Source: Sulfurimonas sp. HSL3-7 (GTDB lineage Bacteria > Campylobacterota > Campylobacteria > Campylobacterales > Sulfurimonadaceae). From it: a stretch of 64,000 nucleotides of DNA. A model generated the notes under the pieces. That model searched no databases. It was not told where the DNA came from and saw nothing but the letters and a program-made list of their open reading frames with translations. The stretch spans positions 372,001-436,000 of the forward strand of contig NZ_CP147919.1 in assembly GCF_039645985.1 (NCBI RefSeq), in the 5' to 3' direction. Both the position numbers and the translations under genes were made by a program. The stretch's first letter is position 1. Every line of letters begins with the position of its first letter. Shown here piece by piece: positions 53,956-63,113 of the stretch.

Positions 53956-55323
53956 ATAGAGTACGGTATTCTATCTCTCGCAGCCCCGATTACTGCCATC
54001 ATTATGGCCCTGTTCACCAAACGCGTGCTGCTCTCTCTCTTTGCAGGTATCTTGGTCGGTGAGTTCATCATTAATACTTTTTCAGTTGTTGATACCTTGC
54101 AAGCTTTAGTTGATTTGGCGGTGCAGTTATTGACGACCCCGTGGATCCTTAAGACATTCGGGTTTATCTTTTTAATGGGTGCGGTGATGCACCTGATGGA
54201 ACGCTCCGGCGGGGTGAACGGTTTTGTCTACATGCTTACGCATAAGTTGGCCGTGATCAAGTCCGACAGGGCAGCACTGTTGCTTGTCTATGCCATCGGC
54301 ATCGTCATCTTTATCGAGAGTACGATTACCGTCTTGGTCGCAGGCAGTATCGGACGGCCGCTGTGTGATGCGCGTGGCATCTCCCGTGCCAAACTGGCCT
54401 ATGTGGCCGATTCGACATCGGCACCCGTCAGTTCGGTGTTGATGTTCAACGGCTGGGGCGCACTGATGCTGGGGCTTATCACGACGCAGATAGGGCAAGG
54501 CGTTATGGGCGGTGAGAGTGTGGCGTGGCTGATGGAAGCGGTGATATTGAACTTTTATGCGCTTGCTGCGCTGACCGTGACCTTTTTGGTGATCTGGTTT
54601 AAGATCGATCTGGGTGCCATGAAAACAGCAGTTGTCAAAAACGAGGTCGGTGAGATCCAGGAAAACGGCCATCCTATGTATATGATCGTGCCGATCGTAA
54701 TGATGGTCGGCGGCGTCTTTCTCTTTTTGTTTATCACAGGCGGGGGCGACATCTTAAAGGGAAGCGGTTCAAGTTCCATCTTCTATACGATGCTGGTGAC
54801 TTTAGCGGTGATGGGGCTCTTTTTTGTGCTAAAAGGTATCATGCCGTTGAAAACGGTCATCAAAGAGAGCGTTGGCGGTATACGCGGGATGCAGGCTATG
54901 GTACTGATTCTCCTGTTCGCCTTTGCCATCGGGCAGGTGACCAGCGATATGCATACGGGAATGTACCTGGCCTCTTACGTCAATGCTGTTTTGAGCCCCA
55001 TGTGGTTGGCCGCAGCGGTCTTTCTGCTGGCTGCGGTAATGTCCTTTTCCACCGGTACAAGCTGGGGGACGTTCAGTATCATGGTGCCGATCGCGATTCC
55101 GCTGGCTGCGGCGATGGATGCCGACATGGCCCTGGTACTGGGCGCGGTGATCTCAGGCGGGGTCTTCGGCGATCACTGTTCGCCCATCTCTGACACCACT
55201 ATCATCTCTTCAATGGCATCGGGATGCGATCATGTCGAACATGTTAAAACGCAGCTGCCTTATGCGCTGATCTCCGGTACGATCGCGTTCCTGCTTTTTG
55301 CCCTCTTTGGAATGATGAGATAA
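53956..55323 (+). CDS. NhaC-type Na+/H+ antiporter family membrane protein
   Basis: Polytopic inner-membrane protein with about 10 to 12 hydrophobic segments. LAYVADSTSAPVSSVLMFNGWGA, SFSTGTSWGTFSIMVP and GGVFGDHCSPISDTTIISS are the family signatures (read in parts). The first ATG is 54004, but the frame upstream reads IEYGILSLAAPITAIIM, the usual N-terminal helix, with ATA at 53956 in the expected Met position and AAGG 8 nt before. Either a rare ATA start, a sequencing error, or a short form from 54004. A substrate other than sodium is possible. Confidence 0.8.
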   Translation: MEYGILSLAAPITAIIMALFTKRVLLSLFAGILVGEFIINTFSVVDTLQALVDLAVQLLTTPWILKTFGFIFLMGAVMHLMERSGGVNGFVYMLTHKLAVIKSDRAALLLVYAIGIVIFIESTITVLVAGSIGRPLCDARGISRAKLAYVADSTSAPVSSVLMFNGWGALMLGLITTQIGQGVMGGESVAWLMEAVILNFYALAALTVTFLVIWFKIDLGAMKTAVVKNEVGEIQENGHPMYMIVPIVMMVGGVFLFLFITGGGDILKGSGSSSIFYTMLVTLAVMGLFFVLKGIMPLKTVIKESVGGIRGMQAMVLILLFAFAIGQVTSDMHTGMYLASYVNAVLSPMWLAAAVFLLAAVMSFSTGTSWGTFSIMVPIAIPLAAAMDADMALVLGAVISGGVFGDHCSPISDTTIISSMASGCDHVEHVKTQLPYALISGTIAFLLFALFGMMR

Positions 55324-55353
55324 GCATAAAACCCACTAAAAAGGACTTCCTTC

Positions 55354-55370
55354 TGTCGTAAAATGACAGA
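55354..55370 (+). terminator. Weak stem-loop after the antiporter gene
   Basis: CTGTC, a 7-nt loop, GACAG. A 5-bp stem only, no T-run; listed as the sole structure in this short intergenic region. Confidence 0.25.
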
Positions 55371-55499
55371 TACAAAAAGGTCATTCTGACTAGGCGTTCC
55401 TTTAGCATTATCAACCATCTAATACGCACATAACTATTTTAGAACTGCTGTGATGTCTCGAGCCAAGCCGGCAAGGCTTTGACAAAAAGTGAAGATGGA

Positions 55500-56507
55500 T
55501 TAACTATGCCAAATTTCATTTTCCCAGGAATTTTTACAACTGTGATAAAGATCTGTTAGCTGAGTAATGTCCTGATGTCCATTGTATGCTTGAATTTGAG
55601 ATGAAATTTCGGCATCACAAATACCGCAATTTCCGGCCATTCTATCCTTTGATAAATTTTCATCGCTGAGTCCAACAAATAACTTTCCTCTTGACTTATC
55701 TCTTCCTACATTTTCGACTGTTTGTTTCAGTACTTCAATAATGCTCCACAGTTTAGGAGGTTGGTATTCTCCTTTATTCCATAGTTCTTCAACTAATGTT
55801 CCTTCCGTTACAAATACCGGTTCAAAAGCAATTCTGGCATTCACTGAATATTTGTCTGCTTTTTTTAAAACATGTGTTGCCGTATTAACGGCATCTTCAA
55901 TCCCTTCCGCTTCATTGAGTCTGGGAGGTTTTATCAAGACATATGCCACAAAATCAACTCCTGATTCTTTACATATTCGCAGTGAATCATCTAAATGTTT
56001 TTCTGGAACGCCTTTATTTAAAATCTCATTTCTGATTTTAGGATTACTTGATTCATAACCTAGCCCATATTCTAAAATTTGGTCTTCTCTCAAATAGCTT
56101 TTTGCTTTTCGGAGTTTATCGACCGTTATATATCCTCTTCGTGCTTCAACTAATACTCTTTTAAGATTTTCAATGGGAGCCAATAATGTTAATAATTCTT
56201 TTCTCAAGTCAGCAGCAATCTCCTGGTCATTAAAGAAATTCCCTAATGTTAAAAGATCAAAGTGAGAATAATCACCATTTTGCAACATATTTAAAGAGGT
56301 CTCATGTTGAGTTAAAATATTTTTTCCCTTCGCGTTAGGATTCGCATATGCTGCAAAATCACACATAGTACATCCGTGTTTATTTTTATCATACGCACAT
56401 CCTACCGTTCTATAGACACTCATTAGTCTTTGTGCTTCTATACCATTGATATTAATTTTACTTGTTGTTTTAAAGGCTAAAGCATCTGGATTGTTTTCTC
56501 TCATCAT
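55500..56507 (-). CDS. Elp3/TIGR01210-like radical SAM protein
   Basis: Radical SAM enzyme with Cys 37, Cys 46 and Cys 49 in GCAYDKNKHGCTMCDF, a C-x8-C-x2-C arrangement rather than C-x3-C-x2-C, like the archaeosine (RaSEA) and related Elp3-type families. YGLGYESSNPKIRNEIL and VLIKPPRLNEAEGIEDA fit the later barrel strands. A second Cys pair (GNCGICDAE) lies near residue 298. Clearly more AT-rich than most of the window. It overlaps a small gene upstream by 38 nt. Substrate unknown; tRNA modification is one option. Confidence 0.75.
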   Translation of the reverse strand: MMRENNPDALAFKTTSKININGIEAQRLMSVYRTVGCAYDKNKHGCTMCDFAAYANPNAKGKNILTQHETSLNMLQNGDYSHFDLLTLGNFFNDQEIAADLRKELLTLLAPIENLKRVLVEARRGYITVDKLRKAKSYLREDQILEYGLGYESSNPKIRNEILNKGVPEKHLDDSLRICKESGVDFVAYVLIKPPRLNEAEGIEDAVNTATHVLKKADKYSVNARIAFEPVFVTEGTLVEELWNKGEYQPPKLWSIIEVLKQTVENVGRDKSRGKLFVGLSDENLSKDRMAGNCGICDAEISSQIQAYNGHQDITQLTDLYHSCKNSWENEIWHS

Positions 56508-56715
56508 CGCCCTCTTTTTGAAGATATATCAAATCTAACATAGTTAAACTTAAAGTGCCTTTTGCATAAAATAGCCCTTCTAACAAAGTCAGTTGGACAT
56601 CGTCTGGTGACAATTTTTTTGTTGCGGGTGAAGCTTTGTTCTTGATGTATGATGCCGAAAAAGTGACTAAATAAGGGCATTCGACTTTATCGTGACAGGA
56701 CGTTTTTTCTATCAC
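56470..56715 (-). CDS. Small AT-rich gene preceding the radical SAM gene
   Basis: 81 codons with two Cys in CHDKVECPYLVTFSAS and a helical C-terminal half (DVQLTLLEGLFYAKGTLSL). It overlaps the radical SAM start by 38 nt, suggesting coupling. No family recognised; it may supply a partner protein or be a chance frame. Confidence 0.4.
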   Translation of the reverse strand: MIEKTSCHDKVECPYLVTFSASYIKNKASPATKKLSPDDVQLTLLEGLFYAKGTLSLTMLDLIYLQKEGDDERKQSRCFSL

Positions 56716-56782
56716 ACCATGAGGAAAATCAAGTATACTACAATAAATTAATACGTTTTAAAAATAAAGAAGCGAGGTATCG

Positions 56783-57991
56783 ATGCAAAAACGAATTTTA
56801 TTTTTGGGTGCGTCAGATGACCAGGTCCCGGCAATAGAGTATGCCAAAGAGCAGGGTCATTATGTCATTACATGTGATTATTTGCCTGAAAATCCCGGCC
56901 ATATCTTGGCCGATGAATCCTACTATGTCAGTACTGTCGATAAAGAAGCGGTACTGGAGCTTGCCAAAACATTGGCCATAGATGCTGTCTTGGCCTTTGG
57001 ATCAGATTCCGGTGCTCCTACTCAGGCCTATGTCGGTAACAAACTGGGTCTGCCTTCCAACCCCTATGAATCAGTAGTGACATTGACAAGAAAAGACCTG
57101 TTACGTACTTTTATGAAAGAACATGGTTTTTATACGCCTGTTTCCAAAAGCTTTACTGACTATGATACGGCTTATAGGGATATGGCTCTGTTTAAACTGC
57201 CTGTTCTCGTTAAACCCGTTGACAGTTCAGGAAGTAACGGTATCACGAAGCTCGAAACAGTGGATGCACTTAAGAACGCATTTGACGCTGCCTTGTCATT
57301 TTCAAGGGCTAAAAAAGTGCTTATTGAAGAGTTCTTTGATTATGAGGGACATATCGTCGATGGCGACGGATTTATCGTTGACGGCAAAGTTGTATTTCAT
57401 TGCTGCGGTGATTCTCAAAGAAGTGAGTTAGTCAATCCTTTGGTATTCGTTGGCATCAATATTCCTTCGGTTATGCCGAAAACAAGAATCCACCATGCCA
57501 CATCAGAAATTCAAAGACTCCTTACTCTGCTCAATATAAAACACGGGCCGTTTAACGCGGAGTTTGCTTTCGATAAAGAGGGTAATTTTCTACTGCTCGA
57601 TTTCGGTCCCCGCAACGGTGGGGGTTCGGTGCCCAAAGTCATCCGTAATGCAACGGGTGTCTATCTCACCAAATATACCGTTGATGCTGCATTGGGGTCG
57701 GACTGTTCGGATTTGAAAATGAAAGAAACAGAAGGGTTTTACGCTGACTACCTCGTGCATACACTTGAGGATGGCGTATTTGATCATATCTGGTACAGTG
57801 AGGAGATAAAGAAAAACATTATAGCCCAATCGATTACCGCCAAACCGGGTGAGAAGGTAATCAGGATGAACCGTACAGGCGATAGAATCGGGATAATACT
57901 TCTAAAGTTTTCCTCCCTGGACGAAATGCAGGAAAAAACGTACAACATGGAAAAATATTTGAGAGTCCATGTCAAAAAAGAAGCCAATTGA
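56783..57991 (+). CDS. ATP-grasp domain protein
   Basis: ATP-grasp carboxylate-amine ligase-like protein: N-terminal PreATP-grasp (RILFLGASDDQVPAIEYAKE, the PurT/CarB-type start), central FKLPVLVKPVDSSGSNGI, and C-terminal LLLDFGPRNGGGSVPKVI metal/ATP region. Members in surface-glycan clusters attach amino acids or similar groups to sugars. GAGG precedes the ATG. First gene of a three-gene glycan cluster with the GT2 and aminotransferase genes. Confidence 0.8.
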   Translation: MQKRILFLGASDDQVPAIEYAKEQGHYVITCDYLPENPGHILADESYYVSTVDKEAVLELAKTLAIDAVLAFGSDSGAPTQAYVGNKLGLPSNPYESVVTLTRKDLLRTFMKEHGFYTPVSKSFTDYDTAYRDMALFKLPVLVKPVDSSGSNGITKLETVDALKNAFDAALSFSRAKKVLIEEFFDYEGHIVDGDGFIVDGKVVFHCCGDSQRSELVNPLVFVGINIPSVMPKTRIHHATSEIQRLLTLLNIKHGPFNAEFAFDKEGNFLLLDFGPRNGGGSVPKVIRNATGVYLTKYTVDAALGSDCSDLKMKETEGFYADYLVHTLEDGVFDHIWYSEEIKKNIIAQSITAKPGEKVIRMNRTGDRIGIILLKFSSLDEMQEKTYNMEKYLRVHVKKEAN

Positions 57992-58000
57992 AAGCAGAGC

Positions 58001-59005
58001 ATGACTATGCCAATTAGACAAGATAAAGAGATCCTCCTTTCAGTCAATATGCTTACCTACAATCATGAAAAGTATATTGCACAGGCACTTGACTCCGTCT
58101 TGATGCAAAAGGTGGATTTCAAATACGAGATCGTCGTTGGAGAGGACTGCTCGACTGACAGAACGAGAACGATCCTACTGGAGTATAAAGAAAAATATCC
58201 CCATATATTCAAGCTGATACTGCATGAAAAAAATGTTGGGGCCGCAAAAAATATCCAGGCCGTTGACCGGGCGTGCCGGGGTGAGTATATCGCCGTACTT
58301 GAGGGGGACGACTACTGGACAGACCCCCATAAGCTTCAAATTCAGGTCGACGAGATGCGTAAATACCCCGACTGTCACATGAGTTTTCACCCGGCGCTTG
58401 AAGTGTGGGAGGATAAACGCAGGAAAAACCAAATCACCGGCAGACAGGCAGAAGGGAACAGAGTCTTTACGACCCGTGAAATCATAAAGGGTGGCGGCAG
58501 TTTTTGCCCGACCGCATCCCTAATTTTCAAGAGAGACGTTTTTGACAATCTCCCGCAATGGTTTTACGAAGCACCTATTGGCGATTATTTCGCGCAGATT
58601 TTCGGATCTTTACACGGGGGTGCGCTCTATATCGCCAGACCAATGTCGGTTTACAGGAGAAATGCTCCTGGCTCCTGGTCCGTGACCAATACCCATATGG
58701 CCCGACAAGAACAGTACCTTAAGGATTTGCTTGTGTCATTTGACAATCTGGAGTGCTATCTTGACAATGAATTCCATGACGACATCAACCTGAAAAGGTC
58801 AAAAGTGTATCTCAAACTGGCCGTCTTATACTTACAGCAAAATAAATTTAAAGCGTGCCATGAAGCTATCACTCAAAGCCACCGTTTAGCAAATAATAAA
58901 TCACTGAAGCTACGTACCTGCTATTATTTGAGAAAATTTCCCAGATTTTTGCAGGGGATATGGAAACTTAACTTTTTCATTAAGAAACATACCCGTATCA
59001 TTTAG
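58001..59005 (+). CDS. GT2-family glycosyltransferase
   Basis: GT-A fold: ILLSVNMLTYNHEKYIAQALDS at the start (split; first strand and loop), EIVVGEDCSTDRT, EYIAVLEGDDYWTDPHKL with the DxD-like EGDDYW near residue 103, and GGSFCPTASLIFKRDV. Two in-frame ATGs (58001, 58007). The C-terminal 100 residues are helical. It follows the ATP-grasp gene by 9 nt. Transfers a sugar to lipid or glycan acceptor; specificity unknown. Confidence 0.85.
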   Translation: MTMPIRQDKEILLSVNMLTYNHEKYIAQALDSVLMQKVDFKYEIVVGEDCSTDRTRTILLEYKEKYPHIFKLILHEKNVGAAKNIQAVDRACRGEYIAVLEGDDYWTDPHKLQIQVDEMRKYPDCHMSFHPALEVWEDKRRKNQITGRQAEGNRVFTTREIIKGGGSFCPTASLIFKRDVFDNLPQWFYEAPIGDYFAQIFGSLHGGALYIARPMSVYRRNAPGSWSVTNTHMARQEQYLKDLLVSFDNLECYLDNEFHDDINLKRSKVYLKLAVLYLQQNKFKACHEAITQSHRLANNKSLKLRTCYYLRKFPRFLQGIWKLNFFIKKHTRII

Positions 59006-59286
59006 AATCTGTAACTTTGTCAAGGCCTTTTTTTGGACCTTGTTCGATCACGTCGTTGCTAGACTATATACGGAAGAAAACCGAAACTATTGCAAACGAC
59101 ATTGCAACAAAGATCTCTTCGATAGAGGTGGCGTGCAAAAATCAGACCTCAGACTATCGGCGATCAGAAATTTTACGTTAAACTGTTATTTTCGCTATGA
59201 TGGGGTCAGACTCTGTGTAAACGGATATGAACCGTTTGTTATCTGTTTGTCCCGGGCCTCTTTATTGTCATAGCTGAAGACGAAGC

Positions 59287-60315
59287 ATGGACTTCATATC
59301 AAAAGTGGCTATACGCCTATCAGCAAAGGATAGAGGGATGAAAGAGATAGGTGGATTTTTTGGATTGGAGCTTCATCGAGCCACCGAATATTATGATGAT
59401 GCGATCAAGGTAAACAGTGGCAGGAATGCCATCAAATATATACTGTTGGCCCAAAAAATCAGAACCGTTTACATTCCCTATTTTATCTGTGAAACGCTCA
59501 TTGAGCCTATCAAAACACTTGGTATAACCTACCGCTTTTATTCCATCGACGCCAAACTGGAGATCGCCGATATACGTCCGGATATGCTACTCGAAGGTGA
59601 AAAGATACTCTATATTAACTATTTCGGAGTCAAAAACACGTATGTCGACACGTTGGCGGAGCTGTTTGGCAGACAGCTGATCGTTGACAATACACAGGCC
59701 TTTTATAAAAGGCCCCTCAAACATACTGACACTTATTATTCGCCGAGAAAATTTTTTGGCGTACCTGACGGCGGCTATCTTTATACCGAGCCACTGCTCG
59801 ATGAAGCGCTTGAAGAAGATCGTTCATATGACCGCTGCCACGCTTTGCTTGGCGGGATCGATATGGACGCCTCCTCCTTTTACATGGAATATATTAAACA
59901 TAATGAGAGCCTGCGTGGTCTTCCTCTGAAAAAAATGTCAAGGTTGACCCGCGCCCTGTTGTCAGGTGTTGATTATGAAGAAGCCAAGCTGATTCGCGAA
60001 CGTAACTTCTTATACCTGCACAATGAACTTAAAACATTCAACACCCTGGAGATCGCATATTCTCAGATATCGGGCCCAATGGTCTATCCCCTTTTAATCG
60101 AAATCGAAGGACTTCGTGAATACCTGATCGCACAGAAAATCTATGTAGCCATATACTGGAAAGAGGTGTCGGATTATGTGGGTCGGCCGGATACCGTTGA
60201 AGAGAAACTGACAAAGTACGTACATGCACTGCCCATTGATCAGCGATACGGGATAGGGGAGATGCACCGTATTGCGGAAACTGTGAAAAGATACATTGAA
60301 GGGCATAGGGAATGA
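59287..60315 (+). CDS. DegT-like PLP-dependent aminotransferase-family protein
   Basis: Fold-type I PLP enzyme similar to sugar aminotransferases. YYSPRKFFGVPDGGYLYT near residue 152 matches the DegT lysine motif (S-x2-K-x4-G-x-GG type), and YINYFGVKN and IVDNTQAFY fit the PLP-binding Asp region. At 342 residues it is slightly short. Probably makes an amino sugar for the neighbouring glycosyltransferase (inference). 281 nt separate it from the GT2 gene; that gap has a hairpin with stem AAACGG/CCGTTT (59220-59238) and no gene. Confidence 0.7.
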   Translation: MDFISKVAIRLSAKDRGMKEIGGFFGLELHRATEYYDDAIKVNSGRNAIKYILLAQKIRTVYIPYFICETLIEPIKTLGITYRFYSIDAKLEIADIRPDMLLEGEKILYINYFGVKNTYVDTLAELFGRQLIVDNTQAFYKRPLKHTDTYYSPRKFFGVPDGGYLYTEPLLDEALEEDRSYDRCHALLGGIDMDASSFYMEYIKHNESLRGLPLKKMSRLTRALLSGVDYEEAKLIRERNFLYLHNELKTFNTLEIAYSQISGPMVYPLLIEIEGLREYLIAQKIYVAIYWKEVSDYVGRPDTVEEKLTKYVHALPIDQRYGIGEMHRIAETVKRYIEGHRE

Positions 60316-60379
60316 ACAGTACAACCCCCATTTCAGGTATGATTGCATTTGTTCTCTTTACCCATTTCGGGATGCTGAG

Positions 60380-61051
60380 ATGAGTAAGAAAGCCAAACTG
60401 CTTCTTTTGGAAGATGAGAGCGCTCTCAATGAGACGATCACCGAATTTTTGGAAGAAGAGGGGTATGAGGTTGTTTCTGTCTTTGACGGTGATGAGGCGG
60501 AAGAGAAACTCTATGAGACACCGTTTGACCTGCTGCTTTTGGATGTCAATGTCCCCGGGGTGGATGGTTTCAGTCTGTTGAGATCGGCACGAAAAGCAGG
60601 CACGAAGACCCCCGCGATTTTTCTTACCTCGCGCAGTGCTTTGGCCGACCTTGAAGACGGGTTTGAGAGCGGAGCTGATGACTACCTCCGCAAGCCCTTT
60701 GCTCTTAAAGAGCTTCTTCTGCGCATTGAAAATCTGCTCAAACGCACATTTCATCACGACAACAGCAACCGGATTGAGTTGGGAGAGAATCTTTATTATG
60801 ATACCGCCGCATTGGCACTTTATAAAGACGGCGAGATGGTCACCCTCGGGGACAAGGAAAACCGCCTGCTAAAACTTTTTATACAGCGAAAAGGGGAGTT
60901 GGTCGTTCATGAGGTAATCAAAGAGCAGTTGTGGGATTTTGATGAAATGCCAAGCGACGATGCGCTTCGTACCTACATCAAACATCTGCGACAGATTCTG
61001 GGAAAGGAACGCATTGTCAGCCACAAACGACTCGGGTATCAATTTCGCTGA
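60380..61051 (+). CDS. OmpR-family response regulator
   Basis: Receiver domain KAKLLLLEDESALNETI, phospho-acceptor Asp 55 in LLLLDVNVPGVDGF, and YLRKPFALKELLLRI; then a winged-helix DNA-binding domain (GDKENRLLKLFIQRKGELV) ending in RIVSHKRLGYQFR. The ATG at 60380 is chosen as receiver strand 1 follows at once; the longer frame from 60296 overlaps the previous gene. It overlaps the kinase gene by 38 nt. Confidence 0.9.
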   Translation: MSKKAKLLLLEDESALNETITEFLEEEGYEVVSVFDGDEAEEKLYETPFDLLLLDVNVPGVDGFSLLRSARKAGTKTPAIFLTSRSALADLEDGFESGADDYLRKPFALKELLLRIENLLKRTFHHDNSNRIELGENLYYDTAALALYKDGEMVTLGDKENRLLKLFIQRKGELVVHEVIKEQLWDFDEMPSDDALRTYIKHLRQILGKERIVSHKRLGYQFR

Positions 61052-62198
61052 AAACAGAACGCTCCGTGCCTTCGTCCTTTTGTACGGGGTGATGGCGCTT
61101 TTTATTTTAGTGCTGATCGGTACGATCTATCATAGCTATTCTAAAGAGCTGATGCTCTCCACCCATCGCCTGTCGATGCAGCTAGAAGCCGAAAGTTATA
61201 TCCCGAGGCTGATGGCATGGAAAGGTGAAAGGGGTAATAAAGAGGCTTTCCCGATCGATATTGCGTATCATACGGCCATCTATACAAAAAACGGTACCGC
61301 TGTAGTCTCATACTTCGATCTGCCGCTTAAGCAGTTCGTTCCGGGCATCTATAAAGAAGGTGATCAGATCCATTTTGTCATGGCAATGGGATCATATGGG
61401 ATGAAAGGGATGCTTTTGGGCTTTGAGACCAGGGATGACGGACTGTGGCTGAAAGCGATGTGGATGAACTTTCTGCTATACGGCGGTATGCTTTTTACCG
61501 TACTGCTTTTTCTCGGAATCGCCCTCTCGCGTCTTTTTATCCGTCCGATGCGCGAAGCGGTCGTCCTGCTGGATAATTTTATCAAAGACACGACCCATGA
61601 ACTTAATACGCCGGTAAGTACCATTGTGACCAATGTCGAGACGATCGACCTTGCCGCGCTCGACGAGAAAACGCGTAAAAAGATACGGCGTATCGATATC
61701 GCAGCCAAAACCATCGCTTCTATTTACGAAGATCTTACCTACCTTATTTTGCATCATAAGGTCGCGGCAGTAGATGAGCCGCTGCAGATGGAAGAGATAG
61801 TGCAGGAACGCATCACCTATTTCAGCGACCACTTTGCCCAAAAGCAGCTTGACGTCAGGCTGAGGCTCTCTGCCTGCACCCTCACTGCCGATCGGAGCAA
61901 GATCATTCGTATTATCGACAACCTGCTTTCCAATGCCGTCAAGTACAACAGAAGGGGCGGCACTATCGAGGTTTTTTTGGATGAAAGCAAACTCCAGGTC
62001 CGTGACAGCGGAAAAGGGATAGACCCGTCAAAACTGAACCAGATCTTTGAGCGTTACAGCAGGTTTGACAAGAGTGTCGGCGGTTTTGGGATAGGACTGC
62101 ATATCGTTGCGTCTATTGTAGAGGAGTATGGATTTAAGGTTGAGGTGGAGTCGGGCCCCCAAAAGGGGACCGGCATCACTGTTTTTTGGCAGCGATAA
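61014..62198 (+). CDS. Membrane-bound sensor histidine kinase
   Basis: Two membrane segments (about 17-40 and 160-182) flank a periplasmic sensor region. H-box DTTHELNTPVSTIVTNVE, N-box DNLLSNAVKYN, G1 RDSGKGIDPSKL and G2 GGFGIGLHIVAS are complete. The TTG at 61014 has GGAAAGGA 6 nt upstream and gives a plausible short cytoplasmic tail; in-frame upstream starts lie deep in the regulator gene. Pairs with the upstream response regulator. Confidence 0.88.
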   Translation: MSATNDSGINFAENRTLRAFVLLYGVMALFILVLIGTIYHSYSKELMLSTHRLSMQLEAESYIPRLMAWKGERGNKEAFPIDIAYHTAIYTKNGTAVVSYFDLPLKQFVPGIYKEGDQIHFVMAMGSYGMKGMLLGFETRDDGLWLKAMWMNFLLYGGMLFTVLLFLGIALSRLFIRPMREAVVLLDNFIKDTTHELNTPVSTIVTNVETIDLAALDEKTRKKIRRIDIAAKTIASIYEDLTYLILHHKVAAVDEPLQMEEIVQERITYFSDHFAQKQLDVRLRLSACTLTADRSKIIRIIDNLLSNAVKYNRRGGTIEVFLDESKLQVRDSGKGIDPSKLNQIFERYSRFDKSVGGFGIGLHIVASIVEEYGFKVEVESGPQKGTGITVFWQR

Positions 62199-62469
62199 AG
62201 GCTGCGACCGTATCGATCTGTTCGTCGCTGTAGGCGGCGATCTGACCTTTCATCAAGGCCTTCATCGCGCCGCCGTAGGTACCTGCTTTGTATCCTTTCA
62301 GTGCTGCAGCGATCTCTTCTTTACTCATTTCATTGATGATTCTGCTTTTATTGAGCGCATGTTTTTCACCTGCAGCCCCGTGGCAAGAGGTACATTTTTT
62401 AAACAGGGCTGCACCGTCGGCAGCACCCAAGAGTGTTGTTATGCCCATGATCAGTAGTAGTGTTCTCAT
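62176..62469 (-). CDS. Small class I c-type cytochrome
   Basis: Signal peptide (LLLIMGITTLLGAADG), single haem site KKCTSCHGAAGE and a C-terminal AAYSDEQIDTVAAFI helix. About 80 mature residues, a c553-type electron carrier. Met ligand is probably in GGAMKALMKG. It overlaps the kinase 3' end by 23 nt. Confidence 0.88.
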   Translation of the reverse strand: MRTLLLIMGITTLLGAADGAALFKKCTSCHGAAGEKHALNKSRIINEMSKEEIAAALKGYKAGTYGGAMKALMKGQIAAYSDEQIDTVAAFIAAKKQ

Positions 62470-62513
62470 TGTTTGTCCTTTGTTATTTTATTGGTCGGAT
62501 GGTTGACATCAAC

Positions 62514-62864
62514 TTATCCGCAACTCGGTACGTTGCCCGAGTCACTGCCGTATTTAACGGCAAAGTCGCGAACATGCTGCAACTTTTTCCAGCTCTTTGG
62601 ATTTTGCAGGAACTTTTCCGCTTTGGGGTACTTGAGCGAGTACTCTTGAATAAAGCCTTCGCCTCGGTTCTCAAAAAGCTCTTCCCACTCATCCTGGGTG
62701 TGCTGACCTGCAAACTGTGTCCCGTTCATACTGAATTTGTTTTTGAGACTCTTAAGGTAATACTTTTGTCCCTTTACCGCATCGGCATGAAGTACCGAGC
62801 CGAAGGCCGATGTAAGCATCAATGCGACTAAAAGTGTTTTAGCTGTCTTTTGAATTGTTTTCAT
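62514..62864 (-). CDS. Secreted cytochrome-associated protein without haem motif
   Basis: Signal peptide (LLVALMLTSAFGSVLHA), then AVKGQKYYLKSLKNKFSMNG, QHTQDEWEELFEN and HVRDFAVKYGSDSGNVPSCG. The overall pattern resembles Campylobacterota proteins annotated as cytochrome c, yet no C-x2-C-H is present and the only Cys is near the C-terminus. Probably an assembly or partner protein of the cytochrome gene 44 nt downstream on the same strand. Confidence 0.65.
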   Translation of the reverse strand: MKTIQKTAKTLLVALMLTSAFGSVLHADAVKGQKYYLKSLKNKFSMNGTQFAGQHTQDEWEELFENRGEGFIQEYSLKYPKAEKFLQNPKSWKKLQHVRDFAVKYGSDSGNVPSCG

Positions 62865-62997
62865 GATGAAACTCCTTTTTTGAACTGTCTCATTGTAAAA
62901 TGTGATCGTGGAGCGATTGTGAAGGTAAAAAACGGGTTTATTTAGCGATCATAGACTTAAGTCCGGATCTTTATTTTCAATTTATGGTTACTAAGAG

Positions 62998-63003
62998 TAT
63001 AAT
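62998..63003 (+). promoter_or_regulatory. -10 box of pckA
   Basis: TATAAT followed by a leader of about 105 nt that contains a possible GTTTG/CAAAC stem. Confidence 0.5.
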
Positions 63004-63113
63004 TGCGCATTCAAAATTCAATAGTGTCTGAAGAACGGTGTTTGTCTTAAGCGAAAGCAAACAGTGTGACGATTACACTAATGTAACTATTGTTCAAAGA
63101 AGGTACAAAAACG

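Noticed and set aside
59040-59273. 77-codon frame in the gap before the DegT-like gene
   Set aside because: No ribosome-binding site and an unconvincing composition; treated as non-coding.
60038-60757. 239-codon minus-strand frame
   Set aside because: It spans two unrelated plus-strand genes; no motif, start site or promoter.
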